64,000 bases of DNA, taken from positions 62,001-126,000 of the forward strand of contig JAXLUK010000003.1 of the NCBI GenBank assembly GCA_046329555.1. Reading direction: 5' to 3'. The notes beneath the pieces are model-generated. The model saw only the letters and a list, made by a program, of their open reading frames with translations. It made no database searches and had not been told where the DNA came from. The DNA comes from UBA1941 sp046329555 (GTDB lineage: Bacteria > Bacteroidota > Bacteroidia > Chitinophagales > LD1). Positions within the stretch are counted from its first letter, which is position 1. Each line of letters begins with the position of its first letter. Positions 25,263 through 34,672 of this stretch are shown piece by piece. The translations under genes were made by a program, and so were the position numbers.

Positions 25263-27797
25263 ATGCGTGGCAGCTTATTGCATGTAGCTTTGCTGTTGAT
25301 TACTCATGGGCTCATGGCGCAACAGAAGGCATTTGTAAATGGTGCGGTGCGCGATGTTAATGGCAAACCGCTGGAGCTGGTGAATGTAGTGGTGAAGGAA
25401 AATCAGGATTTTAATACCACAACTAACGATGTTGGTTATTACAATCTGGCAGTTCCTGCCGGTAAACCTGTTACCATCATCTATTCCTACCTAACCCGTC
25501 AGCTTTATTCGAAAACGGTTAACTTAAAAAAGAACGAAACCATTCAAATCAGCTTTAGTGTTGAAGCCCCTGTTAATGAACTTTCAGAGGTACAGGTTAA
25601 AGACAACAGCTCGCGCCAACAGGCCAGCATGAGTGAAATCAAGGTTCGTGATATTTTATTGCCTGATGCAGGAGGCGGCGGTATTGAAGCGTACTTGGTT
25701 TCTCAGGCTTTAGGCATCAACAAATCCAATGAGCTAAGCAGCAACTATTCTGTGCGGGGCGGTAATTTTGATGAGAACCTTGTTTACGTCAATGATTTTG
25801 AAATTTATCGTCCCTTCCTGATTCGCTCGGGACAGCAGGAAGGACTTTCCTTCGCCAATCCTAATCTGGTCAGCAATCTGAAATTTTCATCCGGCGGTTT
25901 TCAGGCAAGATATGGAGACAAGCTCTCATCGGTTCTGGATGTCACCTACAAACGACCGAAAAAATGGGCCGGCTCCCTTTCCGCCAGCTTACTAGGCTTT
26001 TCCGGGCATTTAGAAGGATGTTCAAAAGATAAACGTTTCACGTTTTTACTAGGCATACGTCAGAAAACCAGTCAGTATATTCTAAAGAGTTTAGAAACTC
26101 AAGGCGAGTATTCCCCTAACTTCATTGATGCGCAGCTTTTCGCTTCATTCCAGATTAATGAAAAATGGCGTTTAGAATTAATTAGCAATGTGGCTAGAAA
26201 TCAATTTGTATTCCGGCCAGATACACGTACTACCAAATTCGGAACCATTACCGATGTGAAGCAATTGGAAATGGCCTTTGAAGGTCAGGAAATCGACAAT
26301 TATCTGGCTATTATGAACGGGCTTTCGTTGGTTTTCCAACCAAAAGAAAATCTGCAATTCAAATTGCTGGGTTCTTCCTACAACAATACAGAACGAGAAA
26401 CCTTCGACATCCTGGCAGATTATCGCATTGGTGATGTAGAAACCGACCAAAGTAAATCAAACTATGGTCAGGTGCGCCAGTATCGCGGCATTGGAGGTTT
26501 GCAGAATTGGGGCCGCAATGCGTTGTACACCGATGTGTATCTGGCTGCATTCCGAGGCAGTTGGCTCAAAAAAGGTCATCAATTGCAATGGGGCATTGAC
26601 TACAAACATGAAGTGATTAGCGATCGGCTTTCAGAATGGGACGTTTTAGATTCGGCAGGATACTCACTACCCTTTACCCGCACCGGCCAGAAAAGTTTCT
26701 ACGGCGACAGCATGCCGTTAAATAATGGCGCTGCGATCAACGTATCGCGTACGCTTAAATCCCGATTCGCCTTACAATCTAATCGTGTATCTGCCTACAT
26801 TCAGGACTCATGGCGCTTTGGTGATTCATCGCGTTACAATTTTAATTATGGCGTACGTTTTCAGTTTTGGGATGCGAATAAAGAGCCAGTGATTACGCCG
26901 CGTGCGCAATTTTCTGTTCGCCCATCGTTCAAACATGATTTGATTGTCAATATTTCTGCCGGCATGTACTATCAACCGCCATTTTATCGAGAAATGCGCG
27001 CGTTAAATGGGCAAGTCAATACAAATTTAAGAGCGCAAAAATCAGTACATGCGGTAGCTGGTATTAACTACAGTTTTAAAGCATGGCGCCGGCCTTTCCA
27101 GTTTGTTACAGAAATCTATTACAAATATCTATGGGACATTGTTCCTTATCAATATGAGAACACTCTGATTAGATATTATGGCAAGAACATGGGGCACGGT
27201 CACGCCGCTGGTTTGGATTTACGATTGGGTGGGGAACTTGCAGAAGGTTTGGAATCGTGGATTAGTTTAGGTCTGTTGAGGACCATCAACAATTTAGGAG
27301 ATTCCACCCGTTATTACATCGACTCGTCCGGAACCCGCAGCCTGTCGAACCGCGGTCAGGCCGTTGATTCTACCACAACGGCCAATGGCTATGTGCCCAG
27401 ACCCACTGATCAATGGGTAACTTTTAACTTGTTCTTCCAGGATTACATTCCCAAATGGCCTTTCCTTCGCTTAAATATCAATCTCGTATTTGGTTCCGGA
27501 ATACCTGTTAAAGGTCCCAATGATGTATCGTTTAGCGATAAAAATCGTCTTCCTTTCTACCGACGGGTAGATTTGGGTTTTGCAGCACAATTGTGGAATC
27601 CTAAATGGGACAAGAAAAAAACAAAGGTAGGTCAGGGCATCAAAAGTGTTTGGTTTAGTTTAGATGTGTTAAACGTTTTTGGAATCAGCAACACCGTTTC
27701 CTACATATATATCAAAGATTACCTGAACCAGCAGTATAGTGTGCCTAATTATTTGCCGCAACGGCGGGTAAATGCTAAGTTAGTAGTGAATTTCTAA
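25263..27797 (+). CDS. TonB-dependent receptor with carboxypeptidase-regulatory domain
   Basis: An 844-residue outer-membrane receptor. Signal peptide MRGSLLHVALLLITHGLMAQ, then a regulatory-like beta-sandwich (about 25-105), plug domain (about 130-235; YSVRGGNFDENLVYVND, FSSGGFQARYGDKLSS) and a barrel to the C-terminus (LNAKLVVNF-like end). It lacks the long SusC linker and has no SusD partner nearby. The start at 25263 removes 24 unlikely residues. Its stop is immediately followed by the next ATG (TAAATG). The ligand is unknown. Confidence 0.92.
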   Translation: MRGSLLHVALLLITHGLMAQQKAFVNGAVRDVNGKPLELVNVVVKENQDFNTTTNDVGYYNLAVPAGKPVTIIYSYLTRQLYSKTVNLKKNETIQISFSVEAPVNELSEVQVKDNSSRQQASMSEIKVRDILLPDAGGGGIEAYLVSQALGINKSNELSSNYSVRGGNFDENLVYVNDFEIYRPFLIRSGQQEGLSFANPNLVSNLKFSSGGFQARYGDKLSSVLDVTYKRPKKWAGSLSASLLGFSGHLEGCSKDKRFTFLLGIRQKTSQYILKSLETQGEYSPNFIDAQLFASFQINEKWRLELISNVARNQFVFRPDTRTTKFGTITDVKQLEMAFEGQEIDNYLAIMNGLSLVFQPKENLQFKLLGSSYNNTERETFDILADYRIGDVETDQSKSNYGQVRQYRGIGGLQNWGRNALYTDVYLAAFRGSWLKKGHQLQWGIDYKHEVISDRLSEWDVLDSAGYSLPFTRTGQKSFYGDSMPLNNGAAINVSRTLKSRFALQSNRVSAYIQDSWRFGDSSRYNFNYGVRFQFWDANKEPVITPRAQFSVRPSFKHDLIVNISAGMYYQPPFYREMRALNGQVNTNLRAQKSVHAVAGINYSFKAWRRPFQFVTEIYYKYLWDIVPYQYENTLIRYYGKNMGHGHAAGLDLRLGGELAEGLESWISLGLLRTINNLGDSTRYYIDSSGTRSLSNRGQAVDSTTTANGYVPRPTDQWVTFNLFFQDYIPKWPFLRLNINLVFGSGIPVKGPNDVSFSDKNRLPFYRRVDLGFAAQLWNPKWDKKKTKVGQGIKSVWFSLDVLNVFGISNTVSYIYIKDYLNQQYSVPNYLPQRRVNAKLVVNF

Positions 27798-29924
27798 ATG
27801 AAGCAATTTCATTCCATATCGTTATTGGCATTGACGGTAGTTTTAATCGCATTACCAGCGTGTAAGAAAGAAGATCGTACAAATTGGGATACCGAGCTGC
27901 TGGCCCCACTGGGTAGAACCACGCTATCCATTCAAAAGCTGGTTAAAGACTCCATCATAAAATCCGGAAGTGATAATAGTCTCACCCTCTCCTACCAAAG
28001 TACTGTTTATGAGTTAAATCTTGCCGATCAGTATTTTCATATTCCGGATACATCAATCGGGCAGAAATTTACGGTGGATTCACTTCGTTTACCGGTAGCC
28101 AACATCTCATACCCTGTTACGCTGGGAAATATTGCCACCATGATGAAGGCCAGCACCGATGCCGGTCAGCAGTTTTTTGGCAACTACGTGATTAATAATA
28201 ATGGCCAAATGAAAACCATTCCGGCCATCAGTAACATTCCCGTTCCTCCCTTTGGTTTTGATGCTTCACAGTATTTTCAAACAGTAACTTTATCGCAAGG
28301 CACGCTGCAAATTGTGTTTGTGGATTCACTACCTATTGCCGTCGATAATTTGCAGTTTCAGATTAAAAACAATTCCGGTGGCGTTATCGTTAGTGATGTT
28401 ATCAGCCACATTAACCCCTTCAGCAGCGCTTACAGAAACTACAATCTGGCTGGAAAAACAGTGGAGAGTTCGGTACAGCTTCAGGTAACTAATTTTAGTT
28501 CGCCCGGAAGTAATGGCTCACCAGTGCTGATTGATACCAATAATCTGATTCGCGTTTATGGCGCTTTGAAAGACCTGAGAGCCAGTGATGCTACAGCCAG
28601 ATTTCCTTCGCAGGATCTGGTATCCGTTGATCAGGAAGTTTCACAAAATATAGGACAACGTAAATTCACCTATATCGATTGTGCCGATGGCATATTGGAT
28701 GTTTACATTACCAGTTCTATTCAGGAAAAGTTAACCCTAACTTATCAGCTAAAAGGCGCTTATGATCATTATGGCAAACCCATTATGGTTACATCTGTTT
28801 TGCCGCCGGCTACACCAGGACAACCATCATTGGTGCAAACCTCTTTCTCATTAAAAGATCACTCAATTAGTTTAACGGGATCTGCGGGAAATAAGTTCAA
28901 CACTTATACGCAGGTTATTCGCGCACATGTTGATTCCAGCGGTATTTTAAGACATATTACCAGCGATGACAGCGTTCATTTTGATTTCCATATAAGAAAT
29001 GTACAGCCAAGCTATATTAAGGGGTATGGCGGACGAGATACCATCAAATTTGCCGGCAATGCCCCATTTCAGTTTGTAGATATTCTGGGTTCCAGCCCAA
29101 CCAACGCCTTGCAGTTTGAAAAAGTGAACATGAGTCTTTCGGTACAAAATGGTATTGGTATCGATGGACTGGTTAAGATTAACTCGCTGCGCGGAACCAA
29201 TCAACAAGGAAATACCGTAACACTTACCGATAACGCTACCAATCCCATCATCGGTACACCGCTGTCTATCCGGCGCGCCACCGATTTTCCGCTTACGCCT
29301 GCCATCAGTAATTTTGCATTGAACAGCGCCACGTCTAACATCAGCGCATTCATATCTAATCTACCCAACAAACTAGATTACGACGTAGAAGTGCGTACGA
29401 ATCCGAACGGCAACAATGGTGCGTACAACGATTTCGCCTATTTCGACAGTCACCTAAAAATCAATCTTGATTTAAACATCCCATTGTCGCTGATGGCGAA
29501 TCAACTCACCCTTCGCGATTCATTTGATTTCAGTTTGGGCGGTTCACCTGCTGATATCGCCAACATCGGCAACGGTGTTTTACATCTGATTACCTACACC
29601 AAGTTTCCTATAGAAAGCAAGTTACTATTAGTAGCTTACGACAGCGCCTGGCAAGCTTTAGATACGCTGGCAAATCGCATTGTGATCCCTGGCGGTGAAT
29701 TGTCTTCGAACTGTAAGGTGGAAACAGCCCGAAGAAATAGCATCGATATACCTGCCGATAATGCGCGCATCGACCGACTGCGCTCGGCACGCCATGCTAT
29801 AGTACTGGCCTACTTCAACACCAAGGGCACGCCTACGTGCAACAATGGCTTTGTGAAAATTTACAGTGACTATTCTTTAGAAACCGCCATCACTGCCGAC
29901 TTCAAATACAAAGTGAAATTCTAA
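27798..29924 (+). CDS. Large outer-membrane lipoprotein, function unknown
   Basis: A 708-residue lipoprotein with lipobox LPAC (Cys22) followed by KKEDRTNWDTELLAPLGRTTLS. The body appears beta-rich, with repeated strands but no catalytic motif I recognise. Proteins of this type occur beside TonB receptors in Bacteroidota and may be surface-exposed partners. It is exactly contiguous with the receptor upstream and the outer-membrane gene downstream (both junctions TAAATG). Confidence 0.75.
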   Translation: MKQFHSISLLALTVVLIALPACKKEDRTNWDTELLAPLGRTTLSIQKLVKDSIIKSGSDNSLTLSYQSTVYELNLADQYFHIPDTSIGQKFTVDSLRLPVANISYPVTLGNIATMMKASTDAGQQFFGNYVINNNGQMKTIPAISNIPVPPFGFDASQYFQTVTLSQGTLQIVFVDSLPIAVDNLQFQIKNNSGGVIVSDVISHINPFSSAYRNYNLAGKTVESSVQLQVTNFSSPGSNGSPVLIDTNNLIRVYGALKDLRASDATARFPSQDLVSVDQEVSQNIGQRKFTYIDCADGILDVYITSSIQEKLTLTYQLKGAYDHYGKPIMVTSVLPPATPGQPSLVQTSFSLKDHSISLTGSAGNKFNTYTQVIRAHVDSSGILRHITSDDSVHFDFHIRNVQPSYIKGYGGRDTIKFAGNAPFQFVDILGSSPTNALQFEKVNMSLSVQNGIGIDGLVKINSLRGTNQQGNTVTLTDNATNPIIGTPLSIRRATDFPLTPAISNFALNSATSNISAFISNLPNKLDYDVEVRTNPNGNNGAYNDFAYFDSHLKINLDLNIPLSLMANQLTLRDSFDFSLGGSPADIANIGNGVLHLITYTKFPIESKLLLVAYDSAWQALDTLANRIVIPGGELSSNCKVETARRNSIDIPADNARIDRLRSARHAIVLAYFNTKGTPTCNNGFVKIYSDYSLETAITADFKYKVKF

Positions 29925-31208
29925 ATGCGCTTCCTGATTTTTTTTGGTTGGACGATATTGGGGTTGAACAGTTTTGCTATACCGGATACCTGTGACGCCT
30001 GCGGTAAAAAACCAGTAGGCCAATGGTATGCCAACTACCACCTTTCGCTAACGCCGTTTTTTTCTTCAGATGATTCAGCCGTCAACCATCTGCGCTTAGA
30101 CCTTGATTTCCATCAAAATTCAAATGCCATCAATACAACTTTTGCTGGTGCGTTTTTACAGAAAAAAGAAATTTCACCTTCAATGAAACAGCGGGTGTTG
30201 AATTTTGCCGGCGACCGAATTGCTTATGAAGATGAACTGCGAACCGGGCTTAGTTATGGCAGATTATTAAAGAAAAGCGGCATCACGCTATGGGTTAGTT
30301 ATTATCACAGAAATTTGCGGTTCCTGAACTGCCCTACGGATGCATTCAAATTAGTATTTGGTGGAAATAAACAATTTGAGGACAAGACCATTAACTTGTC
30401 AGACATCCGATTTACTAACCTCATGTACAATCAATATTCGGTTGGAATCAGTAAGCAAATGGGCGCCTTTCAACTGGGTGTTAACCTGAGTTTCCTTCAA
30501 GGTTTTCAGCATCAACAATTAACTACGAATAAAACGTCGTTGTACACCGCGCCCCAAGGTGAATATCTGGATGTAGTATATAATTTCAAATTTCGTCAAT
30601 CTAACGAAGGTGCTTCACATTACTTCCAACCCAACGGACTGGGTGGCAGCGCTGATATTCATCTCGCCTATCAAACGGCTAAATCACAATGGAGTTTTGA
30701 TATTACTGATCTAGGCGTAATTAGCTGGAATAAGCAGCCTGTCAGTTACCAAGGCGATAGCAACATCCGATTTCAAGGGGTGGTTATTGATGACATTACA
30801 AAAATAGGTAGTTTAAGACTGGATTCATTCTTAAAAGATCTGTTACCCAAGAAAACAACTTCATCTTACACTACCTTGTTGCCCTTTACTGTGCAGGCCG
30901 TTTACTCAAAACCAGTAGCGTTGAAGAAGGGTAATGTTTTGGTGGTCAACATCGGTGTTAACACCAGGAACCTGTATAAATACAATGCGCTGGCCTTCGT
31001 AAAACTCAACTTCCTGCTTAAACAACAATGGAGCATCAGCACCAGCGCATCCTACGGCGGCTATTCTAACTTTGCACTAGGCTTTGAAGTAGGTAAGAAA
31101 TCGAAGTGGGTTGATGCCGTTTTAGGCACGTCAAATCTTATCGGCAGCTTAGTGCCAATGTACTATCCGGGCTCATCGGTGTACTTCCGCGTAGCCGGTA
31201 AATTTTAG
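29925..31208 (+). CDS. Outer-membrane protein, possibly DUF5723 family
   Basis: A 427-residue secreted protein: signal peptide ending LNSFA, then CDACGKK at the mature N-terminus. The body consists of amphipathic strands (FQLGVNLSFLQGFQ, SWSFDITDLG-like, WSISTSASYGGYSNFALGFEV) and ends VYFRVAGKF with a terminal Phe. This matches the layout of DUF5723 outer-membrane proteins. Third gene of the TonB receptor operon; it ends 4 bp from the convergent sucB. Confidence 0.7.
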   Translation: MRFLIFFGWTILGLNSFAIPDTCDACGKKPVGQWYANYHLSLTPFFSSDDSAVNHLRLDLDFHQNSNAINTTFAGAFLQKKEISPSMKQRVLNFAGDRIAYEDELRTGLSYGRLLKKSGITLWVSYYHRNLRFLNCPTDAFKLVFGGNKQFEDKTINLSDIRFTNLMYNQYSVGISKQMGAFQLGVNLSFLQGFQHQQLTTNKTSLYTAPQGEYLDVVYNFKFRQSNEGASHYFQPNGLGGSADIHLAYQTAKSQWSFDITDLGVISWNKQPVSYQGDSNIRFQGVVIDDITKIGSLRLDSFLKDLLPKKTTSSYTTLLPFTVQAVYSKPVALKKGNVLVVNIGVNTRNLYKYNALAFVKLNFLLKQQWSISTSASYGGYSNFALGFEVGKKSKWVDAVLGTSNLIGSLVPMYYPGSSVYFRVAGKF

Positions 31209-31212
31209 TAGA

Positions 31213-32448
31213 TTAAAGATCCAGCAGTAATTCTACCGGATCGGCACCCAACAACATCTTGTGTGGGTGTTCCAGATAATCCTTAACCGCTACCAGAAAA
31301 CTAACTGATTCCTTGCCGTCAATGATGCGATGATCATAGCTTAACGCCACATACATCATGGGCCGCACTTCAATCTTCCCATCTACAACAACAGGACGAT
31401 CCTGAACTTTGTGCATGCCAAGAATAGCTGATTGCGGTGGATTAATAATTGGCGTACTCATCAATGAACCAAAAACGCCGCCATTTGAAATCGTAAATGT
31501 TCCACCCGTCATATCATCCATGGTCAGCAAGCCATCGCGACCCTTAATAGCCAATGATTTTACCGTTTTCTCTATTTCAAAAAGCGACAGCGATTCAGCA
31601 TTGCGAATTACCGGAACCACCAAACCTTTTGGCGTAGAAACGGCAATAGAAATATCGCAGTAATCATGATAAATCAGATTGCCTTCATCAATGTAGGCAT
31701 TAACGGCAGGAAAAGCTTCTAAGGCCAAACAAACCGCCTTAGTGAAGAAACTCATCATGCCCAAATTCACTTCATATTTCTTCTTGAAAGCATCGCCGTA
31801 TTTCTCCCGAATTTTATTCACCGCGCTCATGTCCACCTCATTGAAGGTGGTGAGCATGGCGGTAGAATTTTTGGAATACACCAGACGATCTGAAATAGTT
31901 TTGCGCAAGCGGCTCATTTTCTCTACCCGCTCTTCACGGCTGAAAGCCTTCACCGCGCCTTTATTCGCCTTATTGCGTACTGCCTGAACCGCATCTTCCT
32001 TCGTAATTCTGCCACCAATACCAGTACCTTTTACTTCTTTATTGGCCACTCCGCCTTCACTCAAAATTTTCTGTGCAGCGGGCGATGCATGACTTTCTGC
32101 ATAGCCGGATTTGGCTGGTGCTGTTTTAACCGGCTCTTCCTTCTTCGCAGGAGCAGCTACTGTGGCCGGCGCCTTTTTTTCTTCCACCTGGTCTGCTTTT
32201 TGAGCAGGTGCCGGTGCCGTTTCATCAATAGTTGCCACCAAGGCACCTACCTTCAGGTCGCTGCCTTCTGCAGCCACCAATTTCACTAATCCCGCCGCCG
32301 GAGCCGGTAATTCCTGCGATGCCTTATCCGTTTCAACCTCACATATGGGTTGATCCAACGAAACATAATCGCCATCACGTACCAAAAACTTAGATAGCGT
32401 TACCTCGGTAATCGATTCCGCAACAGCAGGGATTTTGAGTTCAATCAT
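31213..32448 (-). CDS. sucB: 2-oxoglutarate dehydrogenase E2, dihydrolipoyl succinyltransferase
   Basis: A 411-residue E2 component. One lipoyl domain (1-78) carries the lipoylated lysine K42 in ETDKAS. An Ala/Pro/Lys-rich linker follows (about 80-115), then the peripheral subunit-binding domain (SPAAQKILSEGGV, with GTGIGGRITKEDA). The catalytic domain has DHRIIDG with H373 and D377. It transfers succinyl from lipoate to CoA in the TCA cycle. No E1 or E3 gene is adjacent. It is convergent with the receptor operon. Confidence 0.95.
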   Translation of the reverse strand: MIELKIPAVAESITEVTLSKFLVRDGDYVSLDQPICEVETDKASQELPAPAAGLVKLVAAEGSDLKVGALVATIDETAPAPAQKADQVEEKKAPATVAAPAKKEEPVKTAPAKSGYAESHASPAAQKILSEGGVANKEVKGTGIGGRITKEDAVQAVRNKANKGAVKAFSREERVEKMSRLRKTISDRLVYSKNSTAMLTTFNEVDMSAVNKIREKYGDAFKKKYEVNLGMMSFFTKAVCLALEAFPAVNAYIDEGNLIYHDYCDISIAVSTPKGLVVPVIRNAESLSLFEIEKTVKSLAIKGRDGLLTMDDMTGGTFTISNGGVFGSLMSTPIINPPQSAILGMHKVQDRPVVVDGKIEVRPMMYVALSYDHRIIDGKESVSFLVAVKDYLEHPHKMLLGADPVELLLDL

Positions 32449-32507
32449 GAAAGAAAAATTAGCGCGCGCAATTTAACGAAAAAGCGGTGACTACGTAGCT
32501 GTTTCCG

Positions 32508-32864
32508 TTAGAAGGCATCTTCAAAATGGTAGATCTCGTGGTCGTCGTCAATAATCCGTACCGCAACAATGTCAAAGCGCGGCTCCAGATCAATCTGATG
32601 TTCTTCCAGAAAATATTCCATGGTTTCAATCAGCATTTGCTCTTTGTGGCCATCCACAAACTCTTCCGGGTAGTAAGTTGCTGTAGCTGTGGTAACCCTG
32701 GTTTTCACTTCTGTAAAGACCAGCCGGTTGTTATGTTTAGAAATAATATCAACTTCCGCAAACAACCATCGATAGTTGGTATGAAGAATTTGGTGGCCGT
32801 TGGCCTTGAGATAAGCTACCGCCAGCGTTTCGCCCAAGTGGCCGGTGTCGTTATGTTCTGCCAT
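32508..32864 (-). CDS. YraN/UPF0102-family endonuclease-like protein
   Basis: A 118-residue protein with the UPF0102 pattern: G(H)LGETLAVAYLKANGH at the start, NYRWLFAEVDIISKHNNRLVFTEVKTR in the middle (E37-V-D39 and E52-V-K54 correspond to the E-x-D and E-x-K residues of restriction-endonuclease-like folds), and a short C-terminal part. Function is undefined, though nuclease activity has been suggested for the family. A -7 like box (TAGTTTTG, minus strand, 32889-32882) sits close upstream. Confidence 0.85.
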   Translation of the reverse strand: MAEHNDTGHLGETLAVAYLKANGHQILHTNYRWLFAEVDIISKHNNRLVFTEVKTRVTTATATYYPEEFVDGHKEQMLIETMEYFLEEHQIDLEPRFDIVAVRIIDDDHEIYHFEDAF

Positions 32865-32951
32865 AGTTTAAGGTTGAGCCGCAAAACTACAACACCGCAA
32901 AAAAAAATGCGGAAAGATCTGAACGCTTAAAGAAAAATAACAACTACCAGC

Positions 32952-34109
32952 TTAGATATTTCCCTTCATGATTTCGCGGGAAATGACCAGCTTCTGGATT
33001 TCAGAAGTCCCCTCGCCAATTGTACATAGCTTGCTATCACGGAAGAATTTCTCCACCGGAAAATCCTTCGTGTAGCCATAACCACCGTGGATTTGAATGG
33101 CATCCGTTGAAATTTCAACAGCGATTTCAGAAGTATAATATTTCGCAATCGCCGATTCCTTGGTTACTTTCTTTTTCTCATTTTTCAAATAGGCCGCCTG
33201 CATGGTTAGCAACTCCCCTGCTTCAATTTTAGTAGCCATATCGGCTAACTTAAAGCCAATCGCCTGAAAATTAGCAATAGGCTGGCCAAACTGCTGGCGC
33301 TCTTTGGCATACTTCACAGAAGCTTCATACGAGCCAATAGCAATTCCCAATCCTAAAGCAGCAATTGAAATACGGCCGCCATCAAGAATTTGCATGGCTT
33401 GTTGAAATCCCTGACCAATACCTTTTTCGCCGCCCACCACATTGGCATCTGGCAAAAAGCAATCTTCGAAAATCACTTCAGCCGTTTCAGAGGCGCGCAT
33501 CCCTAACTTATTTTCTTTCTTGCCGGCTTTTAATCCCGGTGTTCCCCGCTCGATGATAAACGCGGTCATTCCTTTCGAATCCAACAGTTCTCCCGTGCGC
33601 ACAATAGCCACTACCACATCACTGGATATACCGTGGGTAATCCAACATTTGGTACCATTCAATACCCATCCGCCATCAACCTTTTTGGCGGTACACTTCA
33701 TACGCATCGCATCGCTGCCGGTATTGGGTTCGGTTAATCCCCAAGCCCCTAATTGCTTTCCAGAGGCCAACAGGGGCAAATATTTCTCTTTCTGCTCCTT
33801 AGTGCCGTGGTAATAAATGTGGCCGGTGCAAAGTGAATTATGAGCGGCCATCGACAAACCAATGCTACTGCAAACTTTAGTGATTTCAACGATCCCGGTA
33901 ACGTATTCAAAATAACCAAAACCAGAGCCTCCGTATTCCTGCGGAATGTAAACACCCATCAGGCCCAGTTCACCCATTTTATGAAACAGTTCTTTAGGGA
34001 AATGCTGAGACTCATCCCAGTTCATCATATTCGGGCGGATTTCTCTCTCAGCAAAATCACGGCAGATTTGAGTGATCATCTGCTGATTTTCATTCGGCGT
34101 AAAGTTCAT
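32952..34109 (-). CDS. Acyl-CoA dehydrogenase
   Basis: A 385-residue FAD flavoprotein introducing a trans-2 double bond in acyl-CoA. Visible are AWGLTEPNTGSDA and the WITHG FAD-contact segment, and the C-terminal catalytic glutamate E366 in TIGEGTSEIQ, the position used by short/medium-chain enzymes. IHGGYGYTKDFPVEKFFRD is also present. It is a single gene, divergent from folA. The chain-length preference is unknown. Confidence 0.95.
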   Translation of the reverse strand: MNFTPNENQQMITQICRDFAEREIRPNMMNWDESQHFPKELFHKMGELGLMGVYIPQEYGGSGFGYFEYVTGIVEITKVCSSIGLSMAAHNSLCTGHIYYHGTKEQKEKYLPLLASGKQLGAWGLTEPNTGSDAMRMKCTAKKVDGGWVLNGTKCWITHGISSDVVVAIVRTGELLDSKGMTAFIIERGTPGLKAGKKENKLGMRASETAEVIFEDCFLPDANVVGGEKGIGQGFQQAMQILDGGRISIAALGLGIAIGSYEASVKYAKERQQFGQPIANFQAIGFKLADMATKIEAGELLTMQAAYLKNEKKKVTKESAIAKYYTSEIAVEISTDAIQIHGGYGYTKDFPVEKFFRDSKLCTIGEGTSEIQKLVISREIMKGNI

Positions 34110-34168
34110 CGGTTAAATTTTGGTTAGAAAACGGCGCGAAGATAAAAAGCTTTCGTTACTTCGCCTCA

Positions 34169-34669
34169 ATGGAAATTACCCTGGTTGTGGCCACCGGTTT
34201 AGGTGGTGAAATTGGCGGAAACGGCGATTTATTGTGGCGCCTTCCCCGCGACATGGCGTTTTTCAAATCATTCACTATCGGGCATCATGTGTTGATGGGC
34301 CGGAAGACCTACGAATCGATTCCGGAGCGCTTCAGACCGTTGCCCGGGCGGATCAATTTAGTGCTTAGCAGCAGCGCCTCGTCCTGGCCTGGCGCCCGAA
34401 CAGTGGCCTCCATAGATGAGGCTATTGAGGTGACGCTAAAAGCAGGCGAAACAGATTTAATGGTGATTGGTGGCGGTTCAGTTTACCGGCAGGCGCTTCC
34501 CCATGCTTCCCGCGTGATGCTCACGCGCGTACATGGCCATTTCGATCAGGCAGATACGTTTTTTCCAAAACTGGATGAACATTGGCAAGTAGTGAAAACT
34601 GAGCACTACGCAGCGGATGAAAAGAATCCTTACGACCTCGATTTCCTTTTATACCAAAAAAATAAGTAG
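34169..34669 (+). CDS. folA: Dihydrofolate reductase
   Basis: A 166-residue NADPH-dependent reductase of dihydrofolate. Substrate-binding acid D28 in WRLPRDMAFF, MGRKTYESI (NADPH loop) and VIGGGSVYRQAL are present. It lies 3 bp before lysC and is probably cotranscribed with it. The upstream sequence contains TACTTCG about 10 bp before the ATG, a weak -7 candidate. Confidence 0.97.
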   Translation: MEITLVVATGLGGEIGGNGDLLWRLPRDMAFFKSFTIGHHVLMGRKTYESIPERFRPLPGRINLVLSSSASSWPGARTVASIDEAIEVTLKAGETDLMVIGGGSVYRQALPHASRVMLTRVHGHFDQADTFFPKLDEHWQVVKTEHYAADEKNPYDLDFLLYQKNK

Positions 34670-34672
34670 TCG

